In this document: in pieces, positions 24,294 through 33,000 of the stretch
Layout of the letters: each line of letters begins with the position of its first letter
Numbering within the stretch: position 1 is the first letter of the stretch
Assembly (NCBI GenBank): GCA_946478975.1
Contig: CAMLEO010000034.1
Location: forward strand, 1 to 36,075
Reading direction: 5' to 3'
Length of the DNA: 36,075 nucleotides
Origin: an uncultured Steroidobacter sp.
Lineage (GTDB): Bacteria; Pseudomonadota; Gammaproteobacteria; Steroidobacterales; Steroidobacteraceae
Notes under the pieces: generated by a model
Seen by the model: only the letters and a program-made list of their open reading frames with translations
The model's database searches: none
Told to the model about the DNA's origin: nothing
Translations under genes and position numbers: made by a program

Positions 24294-25364
24294 TTACTTG
24301 CGCTCGGTCTGCTGGAGCAAAGCGGCGAGGTATTGTTCCCAAACTTTCGCCACCGTGTGCGTGCCATGGCCGACCGTTTCAGGACCGAACGGAATGACGA
24401 TGGCCTTGCCGTTGGGCACGCGCTTGATCTCGCGTTCCAGGATCTGCAGCTCCGGCGGATTGATGAGATCGTCGGCGGAGTTGATAGCCACCAGCGGTGC
24501 ACGAATCTTTTCGAGCGCCGGCGCGGGATCGTAGTCTTCCGACGCGGACACTTGATACAGAACGTCGTTGGCATCGGAGGTTTTGATCCATTCGGCGACT
24601 TGAGCATCGAGCACTTCGTCACTGCGTTTGAGCGTTGGCATCTGCTGCTGGCGTAACACTGGGTTGCTGCCCATCAAAAACAACATCTGTTCTGCCGTGC
24701 GCAGCGAGGGCGGCTGTTCCTTGTAATTGCCCTGCTGCCATTCCGGATCGTTGCGGATGGCATCGATCACCACCCGTCGCCAGACGCGATTGCGGCCGGA
24801 GATCTGGCCGGGCAGGCTGGCCAGCGGCATCAGCGCATCCATATATTGCGGATACAGCTCGCCCCACAGCCATGTATGCATGCCGCCCATCGACGTGCCC
24901 GTCACCAGGCGCAGATGATCGACGCCGAGTTCCTGCAGCAGCCGATGCTGAGCTTCGATCATGTCGAGATAGCCATAGCGCGGAAACTTTGCCCGCAACC
25001 CATCGCTCGGCTTGCTGGATTTGCCGTGGCCGATGCCGTCGGGAAGGACGATGAAATATTTGTTTGCATCCAGCAGGCCGCCCGGACGAAACAGCCGGTC
25101 CGCAAAGTCGGCGCGCAGAAATTGAGCGCCGCTGCCGCCGGTGCCGTGCATGATCAGGACGGCATTGCGGGCGATGCCTTTCGAATCGCGTTCGAGCTTG
25201 CCGAAAGTGCGGTAATGCAGGCGCAGCTCCGGCAGCACCTCGTTCGACTCGAAGCGGAAGTTCTTGACGACCACGACGCCTTCGGCCGGCGGCCCGACGG
25301 TGCTCTGCGCCAGGCAGACGGACTGCAGGAAGCAGCACGCGAGCAGCAATGCGATTCGAATCAT
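24294..25364 (-). CDS. Exported alpha/beta hydrolase of the homoserine acetyltransferase-like family
   Basis: A 356-residue protein. Its N-terminus (MIRIALLLACCFLQSVCLA) is a signal peptide, unlike cytoplasmic MetX. The fold elements are LIMHGTGGSGAQFL, FIVLPDGIGHGKSSKPSDG, and the nucleophile elbow GTSMGGMH (Ser158). The acid is in NSADDLINPPE (about Asp298/299), and the His is in GHGTHT (His333 or 336). MetX-type folds include true acyltransferases and plain hydrolases; the export signal and no met gene nearby argue for a hydrolase of unknown substrate. It is the first gene of a three-gene unit with the GIY-YIG and second hydrolase genes. Confidence 0.85.
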   Translation of the reverse strand: MIRIALLLACCFLQSVCLAQSTVGPPAEGVVVVKNFRFESNEVLPELRLHYRTFGKLERDSKGIARNAVLIMHGTGGSGAQFLRADFADRLFRPGGLLDANKYFIVLPDGIGHGKSSKPSDGLRAKFPRYGYLDMIEAQHRLLQELGVDHLRLVTGTSMGGMHTWLWGELYPQYMDALMPLASLPGQISGRNRVWRRVVIDAIRNDPEWQQGNYKEQPPSLRTAEQMLFLMGSNPVLRQQQMPTLKRSDEVLDAQVAEWIKTSDANDVLYQVSASEDYDPAPALEKIRAPLVAINSADDLINPPELQILEREIKRVPNGKAIVIPFGPETVGHGTHTVAKVWEQYLAALLQQTERK

Positions 25365-25540
25365 GAGAGCTCCAACGAAGCGACGTACGCCACTGTAGCA
25401 GCTCGCCCTGTCGCGCGAGCGGGCGTAACCTTGCCGGCCCCGGCAACGCGCAAAAGATTTTCAAACCGAGCTGTCGGCTCCGGGCTGCGAGGCTCGTCCT
25501 TGGAGCACTGAGGCGCTACTTACTGCAAAGGAGATCTGTC

Positions 25541-25987
25541 ATGTCCACTGTTCGCCTGCATCGTGTCTTGCGTTCCAAGCCCGAGCGCGTGTATCGCGCC
25601 TTCCTGGAAGCCGACGCCCTGGTCAAGTGGATGCCGCCGCATGGTTTCACCGCGACGGTTCATCACCTCGATGCCCGCGTTGGCGGCACATACAAGATGT
25701 CCTTCAGGAATTTCACGACCGGCAACAGCCACTCGTTCGGCGGCAAGTACCTGGAGCTGGTGCCCAACGAGCGCATTCGTCACACCGACGTGTTCGACGA
25801 TACCGGGCTGCCGGGCGAGATGCAGGTGACGATCATCATCAAGCCGGTGCTGGTCGGCGTGGAACTGAACATCGTGCAGGAAGGCATTCCTGATGCCATT
25901 CCGGTCGAGGCGTGCTACCAGGGTTGGCAGGAATCGTTGACGCTGCTCGCGCAGCTGGTCGAGCCGGAGATTCCGGATCAGATCTGA
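25541..25987 (+). CDS. SRPBCC/AHSA1-family protein
   Basis: A 148-residue cytoplasmic protein with AAAGGAG before the ATG. It has the START-like AHSA1 fold: TVRLHRVLRSKPERVYRAFL, DALVKWMPPHGFTATV, VGGTYKMSFRN, FGGKYLELVPNERIRHTDVF, and the C-terminal helix ACYQGWQESLTLLAQLVE. These features match the polyketide cyclase/AHSA1 group that binds hydrophobic small molecules or acts as a helper protein; no catalytic residues can be assigned. It stands alone, divergent from the MetX-like operon and convergent with the DUF4241 gene. A long hairpin lies after it. Confidence 0.88.
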   Translation: MSTVRLHRVLRSKPERVYRAFLEADALVKWMPPHGFTATVHHLDARVGGTYKMSFRNFTTGNSHSFGGKYLELVPNERIRHTDVFDDTGLPGEMQVTIIIKPVLVGVELNIVQEGIPDAIPVEACYQGWQESLTLLAQLVEPEIPDQI

Positions 25988-25999
25988 TGGCGTGGCGAC

Positions 26000-26028
26000 G
26001 GCTCGATGTCGTCCTTCGACATCGGGCC
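26000..26028. terminator. Hairpin between convergent SRPBCC and DUF4241 genes
   Basis: A 12-base stem (with one G-T pair) runs from GGCTCGATGTCG (26000-26011) to CGACATCGGGCC (26017-26028) around a 5-base loop. It lies 13 bases after one stop and 2 bases before the other, so it probably ends both transcripts. There is no T-run. Confidence 0.6.
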
Positions 26029-26029
26029 G

Positions 26030-27040
26030 TCATTCATCGGCAAGCAGTCTGAAATCCACCAGCAGCACGGCCGGCTGGCCGCTCGCATCGATGCCCCAGT
26101 ACACGGGATAACCGCCGTCACCCCAGCCCGAATCGGCCACGACAGCATCGTTTATTCCGACCAGCGACAGCATCAACCCACGCGGCCGCCCGGCTGCGTA
26201 GGTGTAGGCGTCGAACCTGCGATGTTTCTCTCGGGCATTGAGCGTCTGGATGGCCGAGACATCCAGGATCCCGGCGTTGCCCGCATCGACACCGATGACG
26301 TGACCGCGGTCTGCACCCAGATCGGCCGGATGCCACTTCACGACCTGCTGTTCCGAAAAGCGGACGCGCAGAGCGGCGTTGCGCCCGAAGGCAATCGCGA
26401 CTTCGGCCGGATAGTTTCCCGGCGGCACTCGTAGCCCCACTGGCCCCAGCGTGCTCGCGTCGTAGGCGAGATCGCCGACCACCAGAATGCCGGTGGAAAC
26501 ATTGAGCGTGCCGACAGTCCGCACCTCGATCGAATCCTTTTTCTTTTCGAGCTTGACGACGCGGCCGGCCCTGAAGAGCTCGGTGCCATCGAACCCGGCT
26601 TCTTCGGGCGGCAGCGGGCGCAGCGGACGAATCTTCGGATCGCTGAACTCAGCCTGATCGTCTTCGCTCAAAAACAGTTCATCCGGCTCATCCAGAAACT
26701 CGCGCAGCTGGACGATGCGCCAGTCGCCGGCGCTGACCTCGCGCAATTCATATTCGTAATACGTCGTCAAACCTTCATCGACGCGCGTTTCGACGAATAC
26801 GCGCTCGCCCGCACGGCGCGTGCTCACGATCGGCTCGCGTTCCAGCGTGTGATCCGGTGAGCCGCCAATCGAATTCGCGAGCCCGAGCCCGCCCTGGTCG
26901 ACAAAATGCGCTCGATCCAGCGCTGCGACCAATACATCCCAACGATCGAACTGCTCGTGATCGTCCGGATGCTTCTTGAGCTCGGTATGCGAGCGATGAA
27001 AGTCGGCAATGAATGCCTGGACGCGTTCTTCAGGTTGCAT
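26030..27040 (-). CDS. DUF4241 protein with an N-terminal NTF2-like domain
   Basis: A 336-residue protein starting at the ATG at 27040 (MQPEERVQAFIADFHRSH). Residues 1-117 look like an NTF2-fold domain of the immunity-protein type (QAFIADFHRSHTELKK, YEYELREVSAGDWRIVQLREF). Residues about 185-336 are a DUF4241 domain: VPPGNYPAEVAIAFG, AALRVRFSEQQVVKWHPAD, GHVIGVDAGNAGILD and the final Asp-Trp-Gly segments. NTF2-like immunity domains and DUF4241 both occur among proteins encoded near polymorphic toxins, but no toxin gene is seen here. It is the last gene of a likely operon after a GST and a cupin gene. Function unknown. Confidence 0.7.
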   Translation of the reverse strand: MQPEERVQAFIADFHRSHTELKKHPDDHEQFDRWDVLVAALDRAHFVDQGGLGLANSIGGSPDHTLEREPIVSTRRAGERVFVETRVDEGLTTYYEYELREVSAGDWRIVQLREFLDEPDELFLSEDDQAEFSDPKIRPLRPLPPEEAGFDGTELFRAGRVVKLEKKKDSIEVRTVGTLNVSTGILVVGDLAYDASTLGPVGLRVPPGNYPAEVAIAFGRNAALRVRFSEQQVVKWHPADLGADRGHVIGVDAGNAGILDVSAIQTLNAREKHRRFDAYTYAAGRPRGLMLSLVGINDAVVADSGWGDGGYPVYWGIDASGQPAVLLVDFRLLADE

Positions 27041-27069
27041 CGAAACAGTGTCTCGTGGCGCTGCTCGAT

Positions 27070-27525
27070 TCACAAGTATGGCGTGCCGTCCTTGTGTGTG
27101 AACCGGCCGTCGGTCGCGGAGCTCTTCATATCGATATCCGAGCACGTCGTCAGATCGTCCGGGTGGCGTGAGCCGACTTCGAGATACAGCGCGACCGTCG
27201 ACGATCGATTGATCATGTGATGGCCGTTGCCGCTGCCTTTGGGAAACGCCGCGCAGTCGCCTTTGCGTAACACCGTCTCGCCGCCGTCTTCGATCAGCAC
27301 CAGCTCGCCTTCGAGCACATACACGAATTCATCTTCATGACTGTGCCAGTGCCGCTGGCTCGACCAGCCGCCCGGCGGCAAGGTCATCAGGTTGACGCCA
27401 AAATCTTTGAGGCCGCCCGCGTTGCCTAAACGACGCCGCGTGCGTGTTGCGCATGGCGCGTCGAACGGCGCCGGATAACCTGAGCCCGGGCGCACAGGGA
27501 CGGTGGCAAGATCGATCTTGGGCAT
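27070..27525 (-). CDS. Single-domain cupin protein
   Basis: A 151-residue cupin. The metal-binding motif is RHWHSHEDEFVYVLEGE (His59, His61, His63, Glu67) and the second motif is FPKGSGNGHHMINRS (His102/103). The protein has the small beta-barrel of cupins (PF07883) with about 40 residues before it. It probably binds a divalent metal and acts on a small molecule, or senses one; the reaction is unknown. It begins 11 bases after the GST stop and ends 30 bases before the DUF4241 start, which suggests one transcript. Confidence 0.88.
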   Translation of the reverse strand: MPKIDLATVPVRPGSGYPAPFDAPCATRTRRRLGNAGGLKDFGVNLMTLPPGGWSSQRHWHSHEDEFVYVLEGELVLIEDGGETVLRKGDCAAFPKGSGNGHHMINRSSTVALYLEVGSRHPDDLTTCSDIDMKSSATDGRFTHKDGTPYL

Positions 27526-27535
27526 ACGAGCTTCC

Positions 27536-28258
27536 TCAGCCTCGCAGATTCTCGACGGCGCGCAGGCCGGCGTAGTTTAAATCAATCGGCGCGCCCGGCA
27601 GCAGATAATCGTCGTACCAGACGGCCGGCTCGCAGTCGGCTTCGTCCACCCAGAACCTCACCAGCGGATGCGCCACTGTTTGTTCCATCCATTGCTGAGC
27701 GGCCGGCCACTGCGTCGTCACGGGATTGTGGCGCAGGAGGCGAAGTGCTGTCGGCGCGAGCATGAAGTCGGCGAGGCCAGCTTCACCGAACAAGAACGGC
27801 CCGCCGGATTCCAGCAGCATCGGCTCGATCGCGCTGAAGAAGCGCGAGGCTTCCGCATTCTCTTCCTCAGTCAGGTTGCGCTTGTAAGGATAGAACGCGC
27901 TCTCGAATGAAATGCGCGCACAGATGCGTGAAAGACCGGAATGCTGCCAGGCCATCAGCGAGCGTGCCTGCGCTCTGTGCAGTGGATCTGCGGGCAGCAG
28001 GCGCCCGCCGGCCACATCGTTTGCATATTCCATGATGGCGATCGAATCGAAGATGACTCGATCGCCGGCGGCCAGGGCCGGCACCGTGCCCGAAGGAGAA
28101 ATCGTCCTCATGCGCGCGAGGTTGGCGAATCGCTGCGGCCGCCGGATGTCGACGATGATTTCCTCGAAATCGTAGTCGGCGGCGCGCAGTGCGAGCCATG
28201 CCCGCATGGCCCAGCTCGAAGCATTGCGCGTGCCGGAATAGAGAATGGCTCTTGGCAC
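27536..28258 (-). CDS. Glutathione S-transferase family protein
   Basis: A 240-residue protein with a thioredoxin-like N-terminus (ILYSGTRNASSWAMRAWLAL, then SPSGTVPALAAGDRVIFDSIAIMEY, where SGTVPAL holds the cis-Pro) and an alpha-helical C-terminal domain (FLFGEAGLADFMLAPTALRLL). The Ser in ASSW is the likely active-site residue. The type resembles bacterial beta/theta-like or maleylacetoacetate isomerase-like GSTs, and the substrate is unknown. It is the first gene of the operon with cupin and DUF4241, and is divergent from an HxlR regulator whose predicted operators lie in its promoter region. Control by a redox or electrophile signal is a reasonable guess. Confidence 0.88.
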   Translation of the reverse strand: MPRAILYSGTRNASSWAMRAWLALRAADYDFEEIIVDIRRPQRFANLARMRTISPSGTVPALAAGDRVIFDSIAIMEYANDVAGGRLLPADPLHRAQARSLMAWQHSGLSRICARISFESAFYPYKRNLTEEENAEASRFFSAIEPMLLESGGPFLFGEAGLADFMLAPTALRLLRHNPVTTQWPAAQQWMEQTVAHPLVRFWVDEADCEPAVWYDDYLLPGAPIDLNYAGLRAVENLRG

Positions 28259-28281
28259 GGGCGGCCTCTGGTTCTACACTT

Positions 28282-28315
28282 ACTATCAAAATAATAGTGG
28301 CTATTAAAATCGTAG
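28282..28315. promoter_or_regulatory. Two tandem palindromes, candidate HxlR operators
   Basis: CTATCAAAATAATAG (28283-28297) and CTATTAAAATCGTAG (28301-28315) match at 12 of 15 bases and are 18 bases apart. The first is flanked to form ACTAT-N7-ATAGT, resembling the TACTA/TAGTA operators of HxlR-type repressors such as YodB. They lie in the 94-base gap between the GST operon and the HxlR gene. Confidence 0.6.
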
Positions 28316-28352
28316 TGCCGGGTCGTGTCAATGCGATGTGAGGAGTCAAAGA

Positions 28353-28724
28353 ATGAAAAAGCGCGCAGCGGCGGCGGCCAAGACTGTTTCAATCCCTTTG
28401 CCCGGCAAGCCGGTGCGGGGCTCGCTCTCCGGCGCGCCCGTCATGGCGTTTCTGGATTTGCTGGGCCGGCGCTGGGCGATGGGGGTTTTGTGGACGTTGG
28501 GTGAACAGGCGCCGCTGTCGTTCAATGCGCTGCTGGAGCAGTGCCACAGTATTTCACCGGGCGTGCTCAATACTCGTTTGAAGGAGCTCGTGGCCGCCGG
28601 CCTGGTTGCATCCGGCGATTCCGGCTATAGCCTCACCCGACACGGACAACAGTTGTTCGAGATGGTCAAGCCGCTGGGCAAATGGGCTCGCGATGTCTGG
28701 GCGAAGGTGGTCGCAACGAGCTAA
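28353..28724 (+). CDS. HxlR-family winged-helix regulator
   Basis: A 123-residue DNA-binding protein. ATG 28353 is preferred because AGGAG (28341-28345) precedes it at the right distance. The HxlR core reads VMAFLDLLGRRWAMGVLWTL, LSFNALLEQCHSISPGVLNTRLKELVAAGLV and YSLTRHGQQLFEMVKPLGKWA. There is one Cys, Cys64, at about the place where redox-sensing HxlR proteins have a reactive cysteine, although most sensors have it nearer the N-terminus. The first 25 residues are a basic extension. It is divergent from the GST-cupin-DUF4241 operon and likely represses it and itself. Confidence 0.9.
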   Translation: MKKRAAAAAKTVSIPLPGKPVRGSLSGAPVMAFLDLLGRRWAMGVLWTLGEQAPLSFNALLEQCHSISPGVLNTRLKELVAAGLVASGDSGYSLTRHGQQLFEMVKPLGKWARDVWAKVVATS

Positions 28725-28760
28725 CGCACTGCGGCTGAAACTCACGAATCCTGCCCTTAG

Positions 28761-28794
28761 ACCGCAGAAGTGCTGAGTGCACTGCGGTTTTCTC
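28761..28794 (+). terminator. Rho-independent terminator after the HxlR gene
   Basis: ACCGCA and GTGC pair with GCAC and TGCGGT, with a three-base bulge and a five-base loop, and are followed directly by TTTTCT. It lies 36 bases after the stop at 28724. The remaining gap to the OmpA gene (28795-28960) shows no gene. Confidence 0.7.
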
Positions 28795-28960
28795 ACGAAC
28801 GCATTTCTCAATTCTCACATCGGCGGTCCGCGTCGTCCTGTGCGCGGCCACACCCGTCCCTCGCTCCTCGGTTGTCGCAACGCTTTCTGTGCAGCATCGC
28901 CCATGCCCGGTTAGTGGTACGCCTCAATGACGAGATTGCGATTTTTCGAGGGAGAGATTC

Positions 28961-30022
28961 ATGGACTGCCGTCTTCGCTTGGCACGCCTGCCTGTGACCA
29001 CCGCTTACGCGATGGCGTGCATGGCGTTTGCGGCCGCTGCGCAGGATGTCACAACGGCGGTTGAAGCGCCGAACGTTTCAGTCCTCGGGACTTACGTCAA
29101 ACCCGATGACGTGCGCGGTGTGAAAGAGGGGCAGGGATTTCAGTTCGCGATGGCCTGGGCGCTGACGGATGTCACGCAGTTGCAGGTCGCCACGTCATAT
29201 ATCAACTTCGACACCGGCGTGCCGGCGACAGATTTCTATCGCAGCTTTGTGGGCGCCGAGCTGGTTCGTTACTTCAATCCTCGCGGCTTTGCTCCTTTCT
29301 TCGTTGCCGGTGCCGGCGTCGCTTATAACGATGTGGCGATCGCTGCGCTGGATCACGCCGATATCACGAGTTCTGCAGGCTTGGGGCTGCTTTCTCCGCC
29401 GTTTAGTGATTATGGCATTCGCGTGCGCGCCGAGGCGCGCTACGTTCAAGATCGGTTTGTCGACAATCCCGAGGATGTGCATTTCTCGCTTGGGTTGTTC
29501 TTTCCTTTGCGTCGACCAAAGACGATTGAGGTTGTGCGCACGGAGTACAAGGAGGTCGAGGTAGTCCGCGAGGTTCCGGTTCGCGACACCGACAAGGACG
29601 GTGTTCCTGACAATGTCGATGCGTGCTCGGATACGTTGGCGACTGCAGCGGTGGACGCACGTGGATGCGTGCCGGCGCAGACGGTGATTCAGCTCACGGG
29701 CGTGCACTTCGAATATAACTCTGCTCGGCTCACAGAGAATTCCAAGAGCATTCTTTCCATGGCGGCAGCCTCGCTGCGCGGGCAGTCAGGCATGTGCGTG
29801 GAGATTGCTGGTCATACCGACGATCGCGGCGGCGATTCATACAACCTGGAGTTGTCACGTCGCCGGGCGCAGTCGGTTGCGGAATATTTGAATGCGTCGG
29901 GCATCGAGTCTTCGCGCCTGGAGTCGCGGGGCTACGGCGAATCGCAGCCGATGGATACCAACAGCACCGATGCCGGCCGCGAGCGCAATCGTCGCGTCGA
30001 GTTCCGCGTCCTTTCCAATTGA
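28961..30022 (+). CDS. OmpA-family outer-membrane protein
   Basis: A 353-residue protein with GGGAGAG before the ATG. A signal peptide ends near AAAAQ (about residue 28). The first part (about 30-185) is a small beta-barrel with OmpA-like strands (FQFAMAWALTDVTQLQV, FAPFFVAGAGVAYNDV). A charged linker (KTIEVVRTEYKEVEVVREV) and a single thrombospondin type-3-like motif (DTDKDGVPDNVDAC) follow. The C-terminal OmpA domain (about 240-353) binds peptidoglycan: VHFEYNSARL, GHTDDRGGDSYNLELSRRRA and GYGESQP. It should tie the outer membrane to the cell wall. It is 24 bases before the TSP3 lipoprotein gene and probably heads this operon. Confidence 0.93.
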   Translation: MDCRLRLARLPVTTAYAMACMAFAAAAQDVTTAVEAPNVSVLGTYVKPDDVRGVKEGQGFQFAMAWALTDVTQLQVATSYINFDTGVPATDFYRSFVGAELVRYFNPRGFAPFFVAGAGVAYNDVAIAALDHADITSSAGLGLLSPPFSDYGIRVRAEARYVQDRFVDNPEDVHFSLGLFFPLRRPKTIEVVRTEYKEVEVVREVPVRDTDKDGVPDNVDACSDTLATAAVDARGCVPAQTVIQLTGVHFEYNSARLTENSKSILSMAAASLRGQSGMCVEIAGHTDDRGGDSYNLELSRRRAQSVAEYLNASGIESSRLESRGYGESQPMDTNSTDAGRERNRRVEFRVLSN

Positions 30023-30046
30023 GCAGGATTGGAAGGGAGATCTACG

Positions 30047-33000
30047 ATGAGGAGTCGCGGGTGTGTGTGGGTGTGTGTCGCCTGGCTGGCGTGCGCGGTG
30101 CTCGCGGGCTGCAATGCCCAGGGCGGTGGGCCGGGCGCTGCGGTGAGCACCTCTACGGGAGGTGATGTCACCTTCACTGTAGACAACAGCACTGCTGATA
30201 CAGATGCGAACTCGACCAGTTCGAGCAGTTCGAGCAGTTCGAGTGGGTCGAGCAGCTCGAGCAGTTCGAGTGGATCGAGTGGCTCGATCGCTGCTCCCAG
30301 CCCGCCGGATGCGGACAACGACGGCATCGCCGACGCACTGGATAACTGCCGTGTCGTCGCGAACCCGAACCAGCTCGATGCAGACAGCGATGGCGTCGGT
30401 GATGCTTGTGACGATTCCGACGGCGACGGCCGACTCGACGTGGTCGACAACTGTCGCGTCGTTGCGAACTCGAACCAGCTAGATGCTGATGGCGATGGCG
30501 TTGGTGATGCTTGTGACGATTCGGATGGCGATGGCCGACTCGATATTGTCGACAACTGTCCTGCCGTCGCGAACTCGAATCAGCTCGATAGCGACGGCGA
30601 TGGCGTCGGCGATGCTTGTGACGACTCCGATGGCGACAGTCGGCTCGATGTTATCGACAATTGCCCGCGCACTTCCAATCCGAGCCAGCTCGATACTGAT
30701 GGCGACGGCGTCGGCAACGCGTGCGATGCCGATATCGACAACGACGGCGTCGTCAACACGTCGGACAACTGCGTCCTCACAGCGAATGCATCGCAAGCCG
30801 ACAGCGACAGCGACGGCATCGGCGACGCCTGCGAAAACGACACCGACGGCGACGGCGTCCTCAACGCCACCGACAACTGCCCCCTCACCCCCAACCCCGG
30901 CCAACAAAACACCGACGCCGACGCCACCGGCGACGCCTGCGACGACTCCGACAACGACACCCTCACCGACGACATCGACAACTGCCCCCTCGTCGCAAAC
31001 CCCTCACAAACCGACACGGATGGCGACGGCCTCGGCGATGCGTGCGACACCGACGACGACAATGACGCCGTTAGTGATGCGAGCGACAACTGCCCGGTAG
31101 TCACCAACGCGTCTCAAACCGACACCGACGGTGATGGTGTCGGCGACGCCTGCGATACGGACGATGATAATGACGCCGTCAGTGATGCGAGCGACAACTG
31201 CCCGCTGATAGCGAACGCCTCGCAAACCGACACGGACGGCGATGGTCTGGGCGATGCGTGCGATACGGATGATGACAATGATGCTGTAGCCGACGGCGGC
31301 GACAACTGCCCATTGACAAGTAATGCGTCCCAGGCCGACGCGGATGGCGACGGCCTCGGCGACGCATGTGACACGGACGACGACAACGACGCCGTCAGTG
31401 ATGTGAGCGACAACTGCCCGTTGATCACCAACGCATCGCAAACCGACACCGACGGTGATGGCATCGGCGACGCATGCGAGAACGACACGGATGGCGACGG
31501 CGTCGCCAACGTCACGGACAACTGTCCGCTCATCGGCAACGCCGGGCAGCAGGACGGGGATGGCGATGGGGTGGGGGACGTCTGTGACGACTCCGACAGC
31601 GACGGCATCTTCGACGCTGCCGACAACTGTCCAACAGCAGCCAACACAAACCAACTCGACACCGACGGTGACAACCTCGGCAACGCCTGCGATCCGGACG
31701 ACGACGGCGACACGGTGCCGGACGCAGGTGACAACTGCCCGCTCACAGCGAACATCTCACAAACCGATACGGACAGCGACGGCATCGGCGATGCCTGCGA
31801 GAACGACACGGACGGCGATGGCGTAACAAACGCCACCGACAACTGCCCGCTAATCTCCAACGCCGGACAACAGGACGCCGACCACGACGGCGCGGGCGAT
31901 GCATGTGACGACTCCGACAGCGACAGCATCACCGACGACGTCGACAACTGCCCGCTCACGGACAACGCCTCACAAACCGACACGGATAGCGATGGCCTCG
32001 GCGATGCGTGTGACACCGACGACGACAACGATGCCATCAGCGATGCTACGGATAACTGTCCGTTGGTAAGCAACGCCTCCCAGACCGACACGGATGGCGA
32101 TGGAATTGGCGACGCCTGCGAGAACGACACCGACGGCGACGGCGTCGCAAATGTCACAGACAACTGCCCGCTCATCAGCAACGCCGCCCAGCAGGACGCC
32201 GACAGCGACGGCGTAGGCGATGTTTGTGACGATTCCGACAACGACGGCCTGGTCGACGCCACCGACAACTGCCCGACGACCTCGAACTCGAATCAACTCG
32301 ACACCGACAGCGACGGCGTGGGCAACGCCTGCGATCCCGACGACGACGGCGACGGCATCGCCGATGGCGGCGACAACTGCCCGCTCACAGCAAACGGATC
32401 TCAAACCGACACCGACGGTGACGGCATCGGCGACGCCTGCGAAAACGACACCGACGGCGACGGCGTAGCGAACGCCAGCGACAACTGCCCGCTGATTCCA
32501 AACGCCGGCCAGCAGGACGCCGACAACGACGGCATCGGCAACGTCTGCGACGACTCCGACACCGACGGCATCACCGACGACGTAGACAACTGCCGCGTCG
32601 TCGCGAACCCAACGCAAACCGACACCGACAGCGACGGCATCGGCGACCTCTGCGACACCGACGACGATAACGACACGGTGAGCGACGGCAGCGACAACTG
32701 CCCGCTCACAGCGAACGTCTCACAAACAGACACCGACGGCGACGGCATCGGCGACGCTTGTGAAAACGACACCGACGGCGATGGCGTCCTCAACGGAACG
32801 GACAACTGCCCGCTGATCGCCAACGCCGGTCAGCAGAACAACGATGGCGACAGCACCGGCGACGCCTGCGATCCGGACGACGACAACGACGGCGTGCTCG
32901 ATGGCAGCGACAACTGCCCGCTCACAGCGAACGCCTCGCAAACGGACAGCGACGGCGATGGCATCGGAGATGCCTGCGAGGTGACGACCAACTGCGCTGC

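Noticed and set aside
24294..25364. True homoserine O-acetyltransferase (MetX)
   Set aside because: The protein has a signal peptide and no methionine genes nearby, so only the fold is claimed.
25431..25446. Palindrome TTGCCGGCCCCGGCAA between divergent genes
   Set aside because: It is short, GC-rich, without a T-run and upstream of both starts. It may be an operator, but nothing links it to a regulator.
31114..32268. 384-codon frame on the minus strand over the TSP3 array, with a regular repeat of its own
   Set aside because: Its Ser/Pro repeat is only the reverse reading of the periodic TSP3-coding DNA.
30308..32980. Regularly spaced repeats that could be taken for a CRISPR array
   Set aside because: The repeats are coding, about 107 bases long, lack unique spacers and stay in one frame with conserved calcium-binding residues.
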